Shown here piece by piece: positions 25,659 through 35,830 of a stretch of DNA of 64,000 nt. Made by a program: the position numbers and the translations under genes. Below the pieces are notes generated by a model, which saw only the letters and a list, made by a program, of their open reading frames with translations, did not search any database and was not told the origin of the DNA. The stretch's first letter is position 1. Each line of letters opens with the position of its first letter. Source of the stretch: Sutcliffiella horikoshii (lineage in GTDB: Bacteria; Bacillota; Bacilli; Bacillales; Bacillaceae_I); the NCBI RefSeq assembly GCF_020524325.1, contig NZ_JAIVKY010000007.1:496001-560000 (forward strand), written 5' to 3'.

Positions 25659-28535
25659 ATGGCAATGGATAAAATTGTAGTAAAAGGGGCCAGAGCCCAT
25701 AACTTAAAAAACATAGATGTAACGATTCCCCGCGATAAATTAGTGGTGTTAACCGGGCTTTCAGGATCGGGGAAATCCTCTCTAGCCTTTGACACCATCT
25801 ATGCGGAAGGACAACGCCGATATGTGGAGTCCCTTTCTGCCTATGCGCGCCAATTCCTTGGACAGATGGATAAACCGGATGTGGATGCGATTGAAGGGCT
25901 GTCACCTGCCATTTCTATCGATCAGAAGACAACAAGCCGTAATCCTCGTTCTACCGTTGGAACGGTAACAGAAATTTATGATTATCTACGTCTTCTTTTT
26001 GCACGGGTCGGTAGGCCGACTTGTCCGAAACATGGCATAGAGATTTCCTCTCAAACAATTGAACAAATGGTTGACCGTATCATGGAATACCCTGAACGGA
26101 CCAAACTTCAAATTTTAGCACCAGTGATTCAAGGCCGTAAAGGCACGCATGTGAAAACACTTGAGGATATAAAAAAGCAAGGATATGTGCGCGTGCGAGT
26201 GAATGGTGAAATGATGGAAATATCCGACGATATTGAGTTGGAAAAGAACAAAAAGCATTCTATTGAAGTAGTGATAGACCGTATTGTTGTAAAAGAGGGC
26301 GTGGAAACACGTCTGTCAGATTCATTGGAATCTGCTATCAGACTTGGGGAAGGGAAAGTTATTGTGGACGTAATTGGGGAAGAGGAACTTCTCTTCAGCG
26401 AGCATCATGCTTGTCCACAATGTGGATTCTCCATAGGTGAATTAGAACCAAGAATGTTTTCTTTTAACAGCCCTTATGGAGCATGTCAAAAATGTGATGG
26501 ACTAGGCACAAAGCTTGAAGTAGACATTGATTTGGTAATGCCAAACAAAAATCTCAGCTTAAAAGAACACGCTCTTGCGCCTTGGGAACCAACAAGTTCA
26601 CAATATTATCCACAAATGCTGCAAGCGGTGTGCAATCACTTTGGCATTGACATGGATGTACCAGTAAAAGATATCCCCAAGAATCTATTGGATAAAGTCC
26701 TTTATGGCAGTGGAAAAGAAGAAGTTTACTTCCGCTACGAAAATGACTTTGGACAAGTGCGGGAAAGCTACATCATCTTTGAGGGAGTTATCCCCAATGT
26801 GGAAAGACGTTACAAGGAGACGAGCTCGGACTACATTCGTGAACAGATGGAAAAGTATATGGCACAGCAACCATGTCCTGCTTGTAAGGGGAACCGTTTG
26901 AAATTAGAAAGCTTATCGGTACTTATCAACAATAGGCATATCGGAAATGTGACTAACTTTTCCATTGTTGAAGCTTTGGATTTCTTTGATAGTCTTGAGC
27001 TGACAGAAAAAGAAAGAAAGATTGCCCATATGATTTTGCGAGAAATTGAGGAACGACTTGGCTTCTTGAACAATGTCGGGCTGGATTATTTGACGATGAG
27101 TCGTTCTGCCGGAACGCTTTCAGGCGGAGAGGCGCAACGAATTCGTCTTGCAACCCAAATTGGCTCACGATTGACAGGGGTTCTGTATATTCTAGATGAG
27201 CCATCTATCGGACTTCATCAGCGAGATAATGACCGCCTCATTCAAACGTTAAAAAACATGCGCGACATCGGAAACACGTTAATTGTCGTCGAGCATGATG
27301 AAGACACGATGATGGCAGCGGACTATTTGCTTGATATTGGACCTGGAGCAGGTGTTCATGGAGGTCAAGTGATTTCTGCTGGTACACCTGAGGAAGTAAT
27401 GAATGATGAGAGCTCTTTGACAGGTCAATATTTATCAGGCAAGAAGTTCATTCCACTACCGACAGAAAGAAAAGTTGTAAAGGACCGCTTTATTGAAGTC
27501 ATCGGTGCGAACGAAAACAACTTGAGTAATGTGGATGTAAAAATACCTCTGGGGTGTTTTGTTGCAGTGACGGGGGTGTCAGGGTCAGGAAAAAGTACGT
27601 TAATCAATGAAATTTTGCATAAGGCGCTTGCGCAGCGTTTGCATAATGCGAAGACAAAACCTGGCCAACATAAAGAGATTCGAGGGATTGACCATCTTGA
27701 TAAGGTAATTGATATCGATCAGTCTCCGATTGGAAGAACGCCTCGCTCAAATCCGGCGACCTACACAGGGGTATTTGATGACATCCGTGATGTGTTTGCA
27801 TCCACCAATGAAGCGAAAGTTCGTGGATATAAGAAAGGTCGTTTCTCTTTCAATGTAAAAGGCGGTCGCTGTGAGGCATGCCGCGGGGATGGAATTATAA
27901 AAATTGAAATGCATTTCCTTCCAGATGTATATGTGCCATGTGAAGTGTGTCATGGGAAGCGTTATAATCGTGAAACGCTTGAAGTGCAGTATAAAGGAAA
28001 GAACATTGATGATATTTTGAAAATGACCGTTGAAGATGCGGTGAGCTTCTTTGAAAACATTCCGAAAATCAAGCGGAAGCTTCAGACTATCTATGATGTG
28101 GGCTTAGGTTATATTACCCTTGGTCAACCGGCAACTACTCTATCGGGTGGGGAAGCACAACGTGTAAAACTTGCATCCGAATTGCATCGCAGATCTACTG
28201 GTCGTTCTCTCTATATCTTAGATGAACCGACAACAGGCTTACATGTTGATGATATTTCGAGACTTTTGAAGGTGCTACAACGATTAGTAGAAAATGGGGA
28301 TACTGTGCTAGTAATTGAGCATAATTTAGATGTTATCAAAGCGGTGGATTACATGGTCGACCTCGGTCCTGAAGGTGGAGACAAAGGCGGCAGTATCATT
28401 GCGACCGGTACACCAGAAGAAGTTATTGAAGTTGAAGCTTCTTATACAGGGCAATACCTCCGACCGGTTTTACTGCGGGACCGTGATCGAATGGATCAGA
28501 AAGTAAAGAAAGTTGAAGCGGTCAGTAAAGGCTGA
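25659..28535 (+). CDS. uvrA: Excinuclease ABC subunit A
   Basis: UvrA recognises DNA damage as a dimer and delivers UvrB. The 958 residues contain two ABC ATPase modules (first Walker A GLSGSGKS at 33-40, second GVSGSGKST near 640), two LSGGEAQR signatures and the CxxC zinc-finger pairs (CPQCGF and [12 protein letters not shown] and CEVCHGKR). I chose the ATG at 25659 ([18 protein letters not shown]), the standard UvrA start; the frame is open further upstream inside uvrB. A terminator follows. Confidence 0.97.
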   Translation: MAMDKIVVKGARAHNLKNIDVTIPRDKLVVLTGLSGSGKSSLAFDTIYAEGQRRYVESLSAYARQFLGQMDKPDVDAIEGLSPAISIDQKTTSRNPRSTVGTVTEIYDYLRLLFARVGRPTCPKHGIEISSQTIEQMVDRIMEYPERTKLQILAPVIQGRKGTHVKTLEDIKKQGYVRVRVNGEMMEISDDIELEKNKKHSIEVVIDRIVVKEGVETRLSDSLESAIRLGEGKVIVDVIGEEELLFSEHHACPQCGFSIGELEPRMFSFNSPYGACQKCDGLGTKLEVDIDLVMPNKNLSLKEHALAPWEPTSSQYYPQMLQAVCNHFGIDMDVPVKDIPKNLLDKVLYGSGKEEVYFRYENDFGQVRESYIIFEGVIPNVERRYKETSSDYIREQMEKYMAQQPCPACKGNRLKLESLSVLINNRHIGNVTNFSIVEALDFFDSLELTEKERKIAHMILREIEERLGFLNNVGLDYLTMSRSAGTLSGGEAQRIRLATQIGSRLTGVLYILDEPSIGLHQRDNDRLIQTLKNMRDIGNTLIVVEHDEDTMMAADYLLDIGPGAGVHGGQVISAGTPEEVMNDESSLTGQYLSGKKFIPLPTERKVVKDRFIEVIGANENNLSNVDVKIPLGCFVAVTGVSGSGKSTLINEILHKALAQRLHNAKTKPGQHKEIRGIDHLDKVIDIDQSPIGRTPRSNPATYTGVFDDIRDVFASTNEAKVRGYKKGRFSFNVKGGRCEACRGDGIIKIEMHFLPDVYVPCEVCHGKRYNRETLEVQYKGKNIDDILKMTVEDAVSFFENIPKIKRKLQTIYDVGLGYITLGQPATTLSGGEAQRVKLASELHRRSTGRSLYILDEPTTGLHVDDISRLLKVLQRLVENGDTVLVIEHNLDVIKAVDYMVDLGPEGGDKGGSIIATGTPEEVIEVEASYTGQYLRPVLLRDRDRMDQKVKKVEAVSKG

Positions 28536-28557
28536 CTTTGAGAATTATAGATGAAAA

Positions 28558-28598
28558 AGAGGATGGTTACGCCAATTCGGCAACCATCCTTCTTTTTG
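28558..28598. terminator. Bidirectional terminator after uvrA
   Basis: GGATGGTT and AACCATCC pair perfectly, with GCC/GGC inside and TTCTTTTT behind. It also ends the convergent membrane-protein gene. Confidence 0.85.
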
Positions 28599-28603
28599 TA
28601 TTT

Positions 28604-29017
28604 CTATTGTTTTGTCTCTTGTTCTTGAACTTTCTTTTCAATAATATCTTGTAAGAATCGAACATCTATCTCATAGGTTTTGTCCTTGAAACGAATTTCA
28701 CCAGTGTTTTCGTTTAGTTTTCCTTTCAGATGAAAAGATGCGCTTTGAATCTTGTACTCTTTTGACGCTTCATCATAATGAAAGTCTGCTTTATCTATTT
28801 CATTCGTCACAACAGGACGAATGGTATTTTCCACATAATTAGAGGAAGACTCAGTGAAATCGGGACCCAGCACGCCAAAGAAAATCAATCCGGCAAGTAT
28901 CAGTCCAATCATAATAAGCTTAGATAAAATGCTTTTCAAGAAAGGAATCACCACAAACAAAACGACCAGCACAATAATGATCGTCAACAAATGATCCATA
29001 ATAAAATCCATATCCAT
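28604..29017 (-). CDS. Small membrane protein of unknown function
   Basis: 137 residues with one long or two short hydrophobic helices (about 8-58) and a charged C-terminal domain of about 80 residues that looks beta-rich. The start at 29017 has GGAAGGAGTG directly upstream. It is convergent with uvrA and divergent from yvlB. I do not recognise the family. Confidence 0.6.
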   Translation of the reverse strand: MDMDFIMDHLLTIIIVLVVLFVVIPFLKSILSKLIMIGLILAGLIFFGVLGPDFTESSSNYVENTIRPVVTNEIDKADFHYDEASKEYKIQSASFHLKGKLNENTGEIRFKDKTYEIDVRFLQDIIEKKVQEQETKQ

Positions 29018-29139
29018 TTCACTCCTTCCACACAATCTATACCCAGAAACTAGAACCATTATACCATTTTGAGTGAAAGAGACTCAAAGAATCCAAACTG
29101 AATCACCATGCGTAACAAACTAATAAGACTTGAGGCGTA

Positions 29140-29177
29140 CGACATGGGTATCAAAAATCCTGCCGGGGTCTGACCCC
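29140..29177 (+). repeat. CGACA-N20-GGGGTCTGACCCC element, copy 2
   Basis: CGACA at 29140 and the 13-base palindrome at 29165-29177 are 25 bases apart start to start, exactly as in the copies at 700-737 and 52150-52187. TTTTC follows, so it may be a weak terminator. Confidence 0.7.
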
Positions 29178-29219
29178 TTTTCGAAATTTTTATGCAACAA
29201 TATGTGTATAAGCAGAAAG

Positions 29220-29246
29220 TGAAACTTTTGGGTGTGGTCGGTCGTA
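29220..29246 (+). promoter_or_regulatory. SigW-type promoter of yvlBCD
   Basis: TGAAAC (29220-29225) and CGTA (29243-29246) are 17 bases apart and fit the SigW promoter consensus. In B. subtilis the yvl operon belongs to the SigW regulon. Confidence 0.65.
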
Positions 29247-29318
29247 GAGGTAGTATGGATGAATCTTAGGTAATGTTAGGTTGAGGTTATTTATTAGGTT
29301 ATAGGGAGGATGTTATTT

Positions 29319-30533
29319 ATGGAAGAGCGTAAGCGTATTTTGAAGTTGGTGGAGGAAGGGAAGCTGACTGCGGAGGAGGCGATTATTTTATTGGAGAGTT
29401 TGGAGAAGAATAGTGAAGAGAAGAATTTGCGGCAGGATGAGATTGTTTCGGAGCTTGCGAAGGATGCGAAAGGATCTCAGGAAGCAGAGGAGAATATTTT
29501 TAAGGCTCTGTCCACCAAAGTATTCTCTAATTATAATTCCAAAAATGGCTCAACAGGCTCATCGTCGAGCGGATCCAGCTCTTTTGATAAATCAAAATTT
29601 GATTCTTACAGCAAACAGGCATCCTCTTTTAAAAATAACATCTTAGATTTTGTCGGAAGTGCGCTGCAGAAGATTAAAGACTTGGACTTGGATTTCAACT
29701 TTGGACCTTCTATCTCTATTCAACATATATTCCAGCAATCAGATGTGCATTTGCAGCATATCGATCTGGATGTGGCGAATGGCGCAGTCAAAGTGGTTCC
29801 TTGGAAAGAGAACGATGTGAAGATAGAGTGTGAGGCGAAAGTTTATGAGGAGAACTCGCAAGATGACGCGCGCAAGGCATTTTTGAGTGAAGTGCTATTT
29901 TCCATTGAAGCTGGGAAACTGCGGTTTTCTGTCCAGAAGAAGCATATAAAAGTGAATGCGACGGTTTACGTACCTGAAGAAAAATATGACAGCCTGAATA
30001 TCCGCATGTTTAATGGGCCGATATCAGGGGAAGGTTTACATGTAAAGTCGATGAAAATGAAATCGGCAAATGGCTCGTTAACATGGGAAAACCTAAAGAG
30101 CGATTATATTGAAGCAGAAACGGCAAACGGTCATATAAAATTGACAGATTGTGACGCGAAAGAAATCGAAGCGGAAACGATTAATGGTATGTTGAGAGTT
30201 CGCGGAGATATCGAGAAGCTCGATGTTCAGAGCTTTAATGGAAATGTGGTCGGTGAGCTGACTGGCTCTGCTGCACGTTCCATTATGGCAAAAACAAAAA
30301 CAGGTAGTGTGGACCTGTTCATATCATCTGAAAACACAGTGGAAGCTGAATTGAAAACGAATCTTGGTAGTTTTACATGCGAGGTTCCAGGGATGGATGT
30401 TGTGGAGGAGAAAAATGAAGTGGTGCAAAAGGCGCTTCATTTTAAGGCGAAAAAAGAGGATGCTCCCCTCACGTATATCCTTGCAGAAACGACGACAGGC
30501 TCCATTTTAATCAAACCATATGAGGTGAAGTAA
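29319..30533 (+). CDS. yvlB: YvlB/LiaX-like protein with SHOCT-like N-terminus and DUF4097 repeat domain
   Basis: 404 residues. The N-terminus EERKRILKLVEEGKLTAEEAIILLE is the short helical module of YvlB/LiaX proteins. A Ser/Lys-rich linker follows, then a C-terminal DUF4097 beta-helix (about 140-400) with repeated SANGS, TANGHIKL and TINGMLRV turns. LiaX in enterococci is an envelope-stress sensor tied to daptomycin response; the B. subtilis homologue is of unknown function. The start at 29319 has GGGAGG nine bases upstream. It heads an operon with yvlC and yvlD under a SigW-type promoter. Confidence 0.88.
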   Translation: MEERKRILKLVEEGKLTAEEAIILLESLEKNSEEKNLRQDEIVSELAKDAKGSQEAEENIFKALSTKVFSNYNSKNGSTGSSSSGSSSFDKSKFDSYSKQASSFKNNILDFVGSALQKIKDLDLDFNFGPSISIQHIFQQSDVHLQHIDLDVANGAVKVVPWKENDVKIECEAKVYEENSQDDARKAFLSEVLFSIEAGKLRFSVQKKHIKVNATVYVPEEKYDSLNIRMFNGPISGEGLHVKSMKMKSANGSLTWENLKSDYIEAETANGHIKLTDCDAKEIEAETINGMLRVRGDIEKLDVQSFNGNVVGELTGSAARSIMAKTKTGSVDLFISSENTVEAELKTNLGSFTCEVPGMDVVEEKNEVVQKALHFKAKKEDAPLTYILAETTTGSILIKPYEVK

Positions 30534-30534
30534 T

Positions 30535-30735
30535 ATGAAACGTCTTATCCGTTCCAAGAATGACCGCAAGCTTGCGGGTGTGCTTGGAGGCCTAGGGAAA
30601 TATTTAGGAGTAGATTCCAATCTGTTGCGTGTTATTTTTGTCATTCTATTATTCCCGACAGGAGTAATGCCCTTGATTGTTACGTATTTTGTTTTAACGT
30701 TTCTACTACCTAATGAAGAGTCAGAGATACGCTGA
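30535..30735 (+). CDS. yvlC: PspC domain membrane protein YvlC
   Basis: 66 residues consisting of one PspC domain: a basic N-terminus RSKNDRKLAGVLGGLGKYLGVD and a hydrophobic second half. PspC-type proteins act in the phage-shock/envelope stress network with PspA-like proteins. It starts 2 bases after yvlB and overlaps yvlD by one base, so the three genes are tightly coupled. Confidence 0.9.
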   Translation: MKRLIRSKNDRKLAGVLGGLGKYLGVDSNLLRVIFVILLFPTGVMPLIVTYFVLTFLLPNEESEIR

Positions 30736-31094
30736 TGAGATGGGCTGTCAGTATTCTCGTTAATGCATTAATTTTAATCGTAGTTGCAGGTTATTTTGAC
30801 TCGTTCCAGTTGAGCGGTGTCGGAGCGGCAATCATTGCAAGTTTGATTTTAGCTGTGTTAAATACGATTGTAAAACCAATCTTGGTCATTTTGACATTGC
30901 CTGTCACGTTGCTTAGTCTAGGGTTGTTCTTGTTTGTCATCAATGCGATCACGCTGATGTTGACAGCCTTCTTGATGGGTGATTCATTCAATATTGATGG
31001 ATTTGGAACGGCCATATTGGCAGCAATCGTTATATCCATATTAAATTTGCTGATCCAGAAGGCGATTGTCGAGCCTTTGCAAAAGAAGAATTAA
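30735..31094 (+). CDS. yvlD: Phage holin family 4-type membrane protein YvlD
   Basis: 119 residues with four hydrophobic helices. IVKPILVILTLPVTLLSLGLFLFVINAI is the hallmark block of the phage_holin_4 (YvlD/YkvD) family. The family name is historical and lysis activity is not implied. Last gene of the SigW-type operon, followed by a strong terminator. Confidence 0.88.
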   Translation: MRWAVSILVNALILIVVAGYFDSFQLSGVGAAIIASLILAVLNTIVKPILVILTLPVTLLSLGLFLFVINAITLMLTAFLMGDSFNIDGFGTAILAAIVISILNLLIQKAIVEPLQKKN

Positions 31095-31099
31095 TAGGA

Positions 31100-31138
31100 A
31101 ACGCGAACCTATTCTCTCAAAGGTTCGCGTTTTTTTTC
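31100..31138 (+). terminator. Intrinsic terminator of yvlBCD
   Basis: AACGCGAACCT and AGGTTCGCGTT pair perfectly over 11 bases, followed by eight T. Confidence 0.95.
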
Positions 31139-31149
31139 TGCATGAAACC

Positions 31150-31277
31150 GCTGTTGATTTCCGCAAATGGCTTCGCTTTCCGGGGGACGGTGCTTGAGCC
31201 TCCTCACAACGCTTCAGGGGTCTCAACCTACCGTTACTCCCCCGCAGGAGTCTTCGCCTTTTGCTCCAATCACCAGC
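31150..31277 (-). repeat. Repeat element, copy D (inverted)
   Basis: GCTGTTGATT and AATCACCAGC ends pair with one mismatch. The body is the reverse complement of the family blocks. It lies between the yvlD terminator and the hprK promoter; nothing else was seen in this gap. Confidence 0.85.
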
Positions 31278-31325
31278 TAAGAGGTTCCATATCCTCATTT
31301 AAATCCCCTCATCCAAACCTCCCAC

Positions 31326-31354
31326 TTAATAAAAAAGTCAAATAGTGCTAAAAT
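31326..31354 (+). promoter_or_regulatory. Promoter of the hprK operon
   Basis: TTAATA and TAAAAT are 17 bases apart with a TGn extension (TGCTAAAAT) about 90 bases before the hprK GTG. Confidence 0.5.
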
Positions 31355-31441
31355 GAGAAAAGGTTGTTTTTACATAGGAAGCATGACATTTATTTTGTAA
31401 GATTACATCAGGGTGTTTCCATACTTAAGGAGGTTTTGGCT

Positions 31442-32380
31442 GTGCCAAAGGTTCGGACAAAGGATCTGATCGAGAAGTTTAATTTTGAATTGATTGGTGG
31501 GGAAGATGGCGTGAATCGTCCGATTGCGACAAGTGATATTTCCCGACCTGGTATAGAAATGGCCGGCTATTTCACTTACTATCCGGCTGAAAGAATCCAG
31601 CTGCTAGGAAAAACGGAGTTGTCTTTTTTTGAAAGACTTACGCCAAAGGAAAAAAGAGAGCGGATGAGTCAGCTCTGCACGGACATCACTCCAGGAATCA
31701 TTGTTTCAAGGGACATGGAGGTTCCACCAGAGCTCGTGGAAGCGGCAGAGTACGAAAGTGTGCCACTTATGCGCTCCCCGATGAAAACGACGAGGCTTTC
31801 CTCGCATCTGACCAATTATTTAGAAGGAAAGCTTGCTCCGACAACAGCTGTTCACGGCGTGCTTGTCGACATTTATGGAGTGGGCGTTCTTATCACCGGA
31901 AAAAGCGGTGTTGGTAAAAGTGAAACAGCGCTTGAGCTTGTCAAAAGAGGACACCGTCTTGTGGCCGATGACTGCGTGGAAATCAGGCAGGAAGATACAG
32001 ATACACTTATCGGGAATTCTCCGGAACTGATTGAACATCTGCTTGAAATTAGGGGTCTTGGGATTATCAATGTGATGACCCTTTTTGGAGCAGGAGCGGT
32101 ACGCAGCTACAAACGTATCACGCTTGTCATTAATCTTGAGCTTTGGGACAAAAACAAGCAGTATGACCGCGTTGGGTTGGATGAAGAAAAGATGAAAATC
32201 ATTGATTCGGAAGTCACTCGCTTGACGGTTCCTGTTCGTCCTGGGCGAAACTTGGCTGTTATCATTGAAGTGGCAGCGATGAATTTCCGCTTGAAGAGAA
32301 TGGGCATGAATGCTGCTGAGCAGTTCTCCAACCGTTTGTCAGGTGTCATTAATAACGATAACGAGCATGAAGACATTTAA
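31442..32380 (+). CDS. hprK: HPr kinase/phosphorylase
   Basis: HprK phosphorylates Ser46 of HPr and Crh when glycolytic intermediates are high and removes the phosphate when they are low, setting CcpA-dependent catabolite control. The 312 residues start at GTG 31442 behind AAGGAGG. Walker A GKSGVGKS is at 153-160, the catalytic His138 in VHGV, and the family signature [12 protein letters not shown] follows. Its substrate Crh is encoded 17 kb downstream. It heads the hprK-lgt-yvoD-ppaX-yvoF unit as in B. subtilis. Confidence 0.97.
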   Translation: MPKVRTKDLIEKFNFELIGGEDGVNRPIATSDISRPGIEMAGYFTYYPAERIQLLGKTELSFFERLTPKEKRERMSQLCTDITPGIIVSRDMEVPPELVEAAEYESVPLMRSPMKTTRLSSHLTNYLEGKLAPTTAVHGVLVDIYGVGVLITGKSGVGKSETALELVKRGHRLVADDCVEIRQEDTDTLIGNSPELIEHLLEIRGLGIINVMTLFGAGAVRSYKRITLVINLELWDKNKQYDRVGLDEEKMKIIDSEVTRLTVPVRPGRNLAVIIEVAAMNFRLKRMGMNAAEQFSNRLSGVINNDNEHEDI

Positions 32381-32402
32381 AAAATAATGGAGTGTGGGGA
32401 AC

Positions 32403-33269
32403 ATGTTGTTAGGAAACATTGAGCCGTTAAATCCGGTCTTGATCAGTTGGCCGATCACGGTTTACTGGTATGGGGCCATCATTGGAACAGGAGCACTGCT
32501 TGGTTTATGGCTTGCCACAAGGGAGTCCGAAAGACGAGGGCTTAACAAGGATATCTTTGTCGATTTAGTCTTATTTGCCATCCCGATTGCCATTCTTTGT
32601 GCCAGACTTTATTATGTAGCGTTTCAGTGGGATCATTATTCACAAAATCCGGGCGATATTTTGAAAATATGGGAAGGTGGCTTGGCAATTCACGGGGGAT
32701 TGATTGGAGCCATTACCACTGGGGTTATTTTTGCAAGAATCCGAGGAATTTCGTTCTGGAAGCTTGCTGATATTGGTGCACCAAGTATCCTTCTTGGTCA
32801 AGCGATTGGACGCTGGGGGAATTTTATGAACCAGGAAGCTCATGGTGGAGAAGTGACTAGAGCTTTCTTAGAAGGACTTTACTTACCGGATTTCATCATC
32901 AATCAAATGTACATTAACGGTACATACTATCACCCGACATTCCTGTATGAGTCCATCTGGAATTTTGTTGGTGTCGGACTGCTTCTATTACTGAGAAAAG
33001 TAAACCTAAGACGCGGGGAACTCTTCTTAAGTTACGTGATTTGGTATTCTGTCGGCCGCTACTTTATTGAAGGAATGCGTACGGACAGCTTGATGCTAAC
33101 CGAATCTTTAAGAATTGCACAAGTTATTTCCATCGGACTGGTCGTCCTTGCCATTGCCCTTATCATCATGCGTCGTGTACTCGGCATGGCCAACAGACGT
33201 TACTTAGATCCAGAAAACAAAGAACGTTATATGGACTCAAAGAAAAACACACCTGAAGCGACGAAATAA
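32403..33269 (+). CDS. lgt: Prolipoprotein diacylglyceryl transferase
   Basis: Lgt moves diacylglyceryl from phosphatidylglycerol to the lipobox cysteine of prolipoproteins. The 288 residues have about seven membrane segments, the [13 protein letters not shown] block and the Lgt signature [15 protein letters not shown] chose the ATG at 32403; the GTG at 32394 is in frame. It is slightly longer than the B. subtilis protein because of a charged C-terminal tail. Confidence 0.95.
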   Translation: MLLGNIEPLNPVLISWPITVYWYGAIIGTGALLGLWLATRESERRGLNKDIFVDLVLFAIPIAILCARLYYVAFQWDHYSQNPGDILKIWEGGLAIHGGLIGAITTGVIFARIRGISFWKLADIGAPSILLGQAIGRWGNFMNQEAHGGEVTRAFLEGLYLPDFIINQMYINGTYYHPTFLYESIWNFVGVGLLLLLRKVNLRRGELFLSYVIWYSVGRYFIEGMRTDSLMLTESLRIAQVISIGLVVLAIALIIMRRVLGMANRRYLDPENKERYMDSKKNTPEATK

Positions 33270-33325
33270 GCAAAGACTCCGACAGATAAAAAATGGAGCG
33301 GCTACTTCAAAGGGGGAGGAGCTTC

Positions 33326-34270
33326 ATGATGCAAACTTTTAAACGCGGGCTGATGGTGGGGCTTGGGACGACGTGGACACTGGGGAAAGTCATTTTCCCA
33401 GTCACCCTCCTTGTCGGCATCCTTCAACATACACCAGTCCTACAGTATCTTATCAACGCGATTGCCCCGATCATGGGAATCTTCGGCCTGTCAGGTGAAG
33501 CTGCAATTCCACTTGTGATAGGAAATTTCCTAAACCTCTATGCTGGTATCGGTGCCATCCTCACCTTGGACCTTACCGTAAAAGAGGTCTTTATTTTAGC
33601 GGTGATGCTCTCGTTTTCCCATAATCTATTAGTAGAGTCGACCGTAGCGGCAAAAGTAGGGTTGAAAATTTGGGTAATTCTAGCTGTTCGACTCGGCCTA
33701 GCTTTTTCTGCAGGAATCATCATCAACCTGGTTTGGAAAGGTGGGGGTGAGCTTGCCCAATACGGGATGGTCGCAAAGTCTGAAGAGGCAGTAACAGGCT
33801 TTTTTCCTATTATTCTTGATGCTACCCAGCGCGGCCTGTTGGGAATCTTGCAACTTGCGATTATCGTCATACCGCTTATGATTCTTGTACAATTTATGAA
33901 GGAACTTGGCTGGCTCGCTGTATTTTCGAAGTGGATGGGGCCATTCACTCGTGCGCTCGGAATGAAAGAAAATACGTCTACAACAATGGCGGCAGGTCTG
34001 GTGATCGGTCTTGCATATGGGGCAGGAGTTATGATTCAGGCGGTAAAAGAGGATAATGTAAGTAAGAAGGATTTGACCCTTGCGTTTATTTTTCTCGTAG
34101 CCTGTCATGCGGTGGTGGAAGATACATTAATTTTCATCCCACTCGGAATCCCTGTTTGGCCTTTGCTTGCCATCCGTGTTACAACAGCCATTCTCCTCAC
34201 GATAGCCGTGGCTTTCATTTGGAAACGGCTAGAACTCGCAAAAAGAAAGGAAGCCTCTTATGACCATTAA
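33326..34270 (+). CDS. yvoD: Nucleoside-recognition (Gate) domain membrane protein YvoD
   Basis: 314 residues with two repeated hydrophobic Gate blocks (about 20-130 and 170-300), as in the SpmA/SpmB and FeoB-type Gate domains. Start at ATG 33326 behind GGGGGAGGAG. Its gene overlaps ppaX by 11 bases and the order lgt-yvoD-ppaX matches B. subtilis. Transported substrate unknown. Confidence 0.85.
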   Translation: MMQTFKRGLMVGLGTTWTLGKVIFPVTLLVGILQHTPVLQYLINAIAPIMGIFGLSGEAAIPLVIGNFLNLYAGIGAILTLDLTVKEVFILAVMLSFSHNLLVESTVAAKVGLKIWVILAVRLGLAFSAGIIINLVWKGGGELAQYGMVAKSEEAVTGFFPIILDATQRGLLGILQLAIIVIPLMILVQFMKELGWLAVFSKWMGPFTRALGMKENTSTTMAAGLVIGLAYGAGVMIQAVKEDNVSKKDLTLAFIFLVACHAVVEDTLIFIPLGIPVWPLLAIRVTTAILLTIAVAFIWKRLELAKRKEASYDH

Positions 34271-34910
34271 CACCGTACTTTTTGATTTAGATGGAACTTT
34301 GATAGATACAAACGACCTAATTATTGAGTCGTTTCTTCACACGTTAGATCATTATTATCCGGAGCAATATGGCCGTGAAGACGTACTGACCTTCCTCGGT
34401 CCTCCTTTATACGATACATTCGTAAAAATGGATGAGTCGAAAGTGGACGAAATGATAGCTCATTATCGCGACTTTAATATGGCCAAACATGACGAGTACG
34501 TAACAGAGTTTGAAGGGGTAGTGGAAACAGTGAAGCTTCTCCATGAAAAAGGTCTGAAACTTGGGATCGTGACGACAAAAATGCGTCAAACAGTAGTGAT
34601 GGGGCTTAAACTGACAGGTCTTGATCAATACTTTGATGTGGTGGTCTGTCTCGATGATGTTACAAACGCCAAACCAGATCCTGAACCAATCCACCTTGCT
34701 CTGCAACAACTTGGGTCTACGCCTGAACAGGCAATCATGGTCGGCGACAACTTTCATGACATTTTAGCAGGCAAAAATGCCGGAACGAAAACGGCCGCAG
34801 TGAGCTGGACAATCAAAGGAGTAGAATACCTTCAATCCTTCGAACCGGATTATCTGCTCACACATATGCAAGACTTGTTGCCAATAGTGGGAGTGACAGA
34901 GGGTGAGTAG
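34260..34910 (+). CDS. ppaX: Pyrophosphatase PpaX (HAD family)
   Basis: PpaX hydrolyses pyrophosphate, including that released when HprK removes phosphate from P-Ser-HPr. The 216 residues show HAD motif [11 protein letters not shown] (Asp9, Asp11), motif II VTTKM, the motif III lysine in NAKPDPEP and motif [10 protein letters not shown]. Overlaps both neighbours (11 and 8 bases), so translation is coupled. Context with hprK supports the assignment over other HAD phosphatases. Confidence 0.93.
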   Translation: MTINTVLFDLDGTLIDTNDLIIESFLHTLDHYYPEQYGREDVLTFLGPPLYDTFVKMDESKVDEMIAHYRDFNMAKHDEYVTEFEGVVETVKLLHEKGLKLGIVTTKMRQTVVMGLKLTGLDQYFDVVVCLDDVTNAKPDPEPIHLALQQLGSTPEQAIMVGDNFHDILAGKNAGTKTAAVSWTIKGVEYLQSFEPDYLLTHMQDLLPIVGVTEGE

Positions 34911-35415
34911 ACGGACGACCCGATATCCGGTGGAAGGCGCGAATTCCCTTTGGCATGTCTACAAAACCGTCCCTTTTTTAAAAGTAGTGAAAAACTTCGC
35001 CGTCATTCAGATTGCCAGATACACGCCATTTCTCGGAATGAAAAACTGGCTCTACCGCACCTTCTTGCGGATGAAGGTGGGCGAACAGACCTCCTTCGCA
35101 TTAATGGTGATGCTTGATGTGATGTTTCCAGAAAAAATAAGCGTCGGCCGCAACACGGTCATTGGCTATAACACCACCATCCTTGCCCACGAATATTTGG
35201 TTAAGGAATACCGCCTTGGCGATGTGGAAATCGGCAGCGAAGTGATGATTGGTGCCAATACGACCATCCTTCCAGGCGTGGTGATCGGCGACGGCGCGAT
35301 CGTCTCCGCCGGCACACTCGTACATAAAGACGTCCCAGAAGGCGCATTTGTAGGAGGAAACCCGATGCGCGTCATCTATACGAAAGAGGAAATGCAGGAG
35401 CGGATGAGGTTTTAG
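34903..35415 (+). CDS. yvoF: Hexapeptide-repeat acetyltransferase YvoF
   Basis: 170 residues with a left-handed beta-helix of hexapeptide repeats (about 75-155: [54 protein letters not shown]). The start is a GTG inside the end of ppaX. The N-terminus [20 protein letters not shown] matches YvoF of Bacillus. Acceptor sugar or metabolite is unknown. Last gene of the hprK unit. Confidence 0.88.
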   Translation: MSRRTTRYPVEGANSLWHVYKTVPFLKVVKNFAVIQIARYTPFLGMKNWLYRTFLRMKVGEQTSFALMVMLDVMFPEKISVGRNTVIGYNTTILAHEYLVKEYRLGDVEIGSEVMIGANTTILPGVVIGDGAIVSAGTLVHKDVPEGAFVGGNPMRVIYTKEEMQERMRF

Positions 35416-35440
35416 CAGGTTGGATAAAAGTGAAGAGTAA

Positions 35441-35641
35441 ATGAAGACCTTTCCAACGGCATATTTGAGCCTGCGGAGTCTTCATGACCTGTATGAAGAC
35501 CTGTCTAGCATCAAATTTGAGCAAGAGAAGTCCTCATGACCGTTATGAAGACCAGTCTCACAATGATTTTGAGTAAGAGGAGTCTTCATAGCCGTTATGA
35601 AGACCTGACAAGCGTCAATATGGAGCCAGCGAGGTCTTCAT
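35441..35641. repeat. Four tandem ATGAAGAC...GTCTTCAT hairpin units (cluster 3)
   Basis: Four units with conserved ATGAAGACC and GTCTTCAT ends (one has GTCCTCAT) and variable middles sit between yvoF and the terminator before hisZ. No gene was found in the 35416-35830 gap. Confidence 0.85.
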
Positions 35642-35672
35642 CAATATATAATCAACAATCTTCTACATAACA

Positions 35673-35708
35673 GCACTTTGTCTCCAAGGATAAAGTGCCT
35701 TTTTTTAC
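35673..35708 (+). terminator. Intrinsic terminator before hisZ
   Basis: GCACTTT pairs with AAAGTGC, followed by CTTTTTTT. Confidence 0.85.
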
Positions 35709-35745
35709 CCAAAATAAAGTAAGACATACACCAGACCGTTAACAC

Positions 35746-35774
35746 TTGACCAAAAAGCTTCATTTTGTTAGTAT
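35746..35774 (+). promoter_or_regulatory. Sigma-A promoter of the histidine operon
   Basis: TTGACC (35746-35751) and TAGTAT (35769-35774) are 17 bases apart. Only about 50 bases lie between the predicted start site and hisZ, too short for a T-box leader. Confidence 0.7.
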
Positions 35775-35830
35775 GTTACCATATTAGCGAACTAAAGGAT
35801 TTCAGATTATTTTAAAAGGTGGGTATCCAC

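Larger units (their letters stand above)
29018..29318. other. Divergent intergenic region before yvlB
   Basis: It holds the second CGACA-N20-GGGGTCTGACCCC element (29140-29177) and a SigW-type promoter. No gene was seen. Confidence 0.6.

Noticed and set aside
25211-25905. Minus-strand frames opposite uvrB/uvrA
   Set aside because: Antisense to conserved coding sequence with no start signals.
35441-35641. Tandem hairpins as a CRISPR array
   Set aside because: The constant parts are two short complementary arms rather than one repeat of 24 or more bases, the spacers are not uniform, and there are no cas genes.
35700-35830. T-box or riboswitch leader for the his operon
   Set aside because: The predicted transcript leader is only about 50 bases and has no T-box sequence or stem series.
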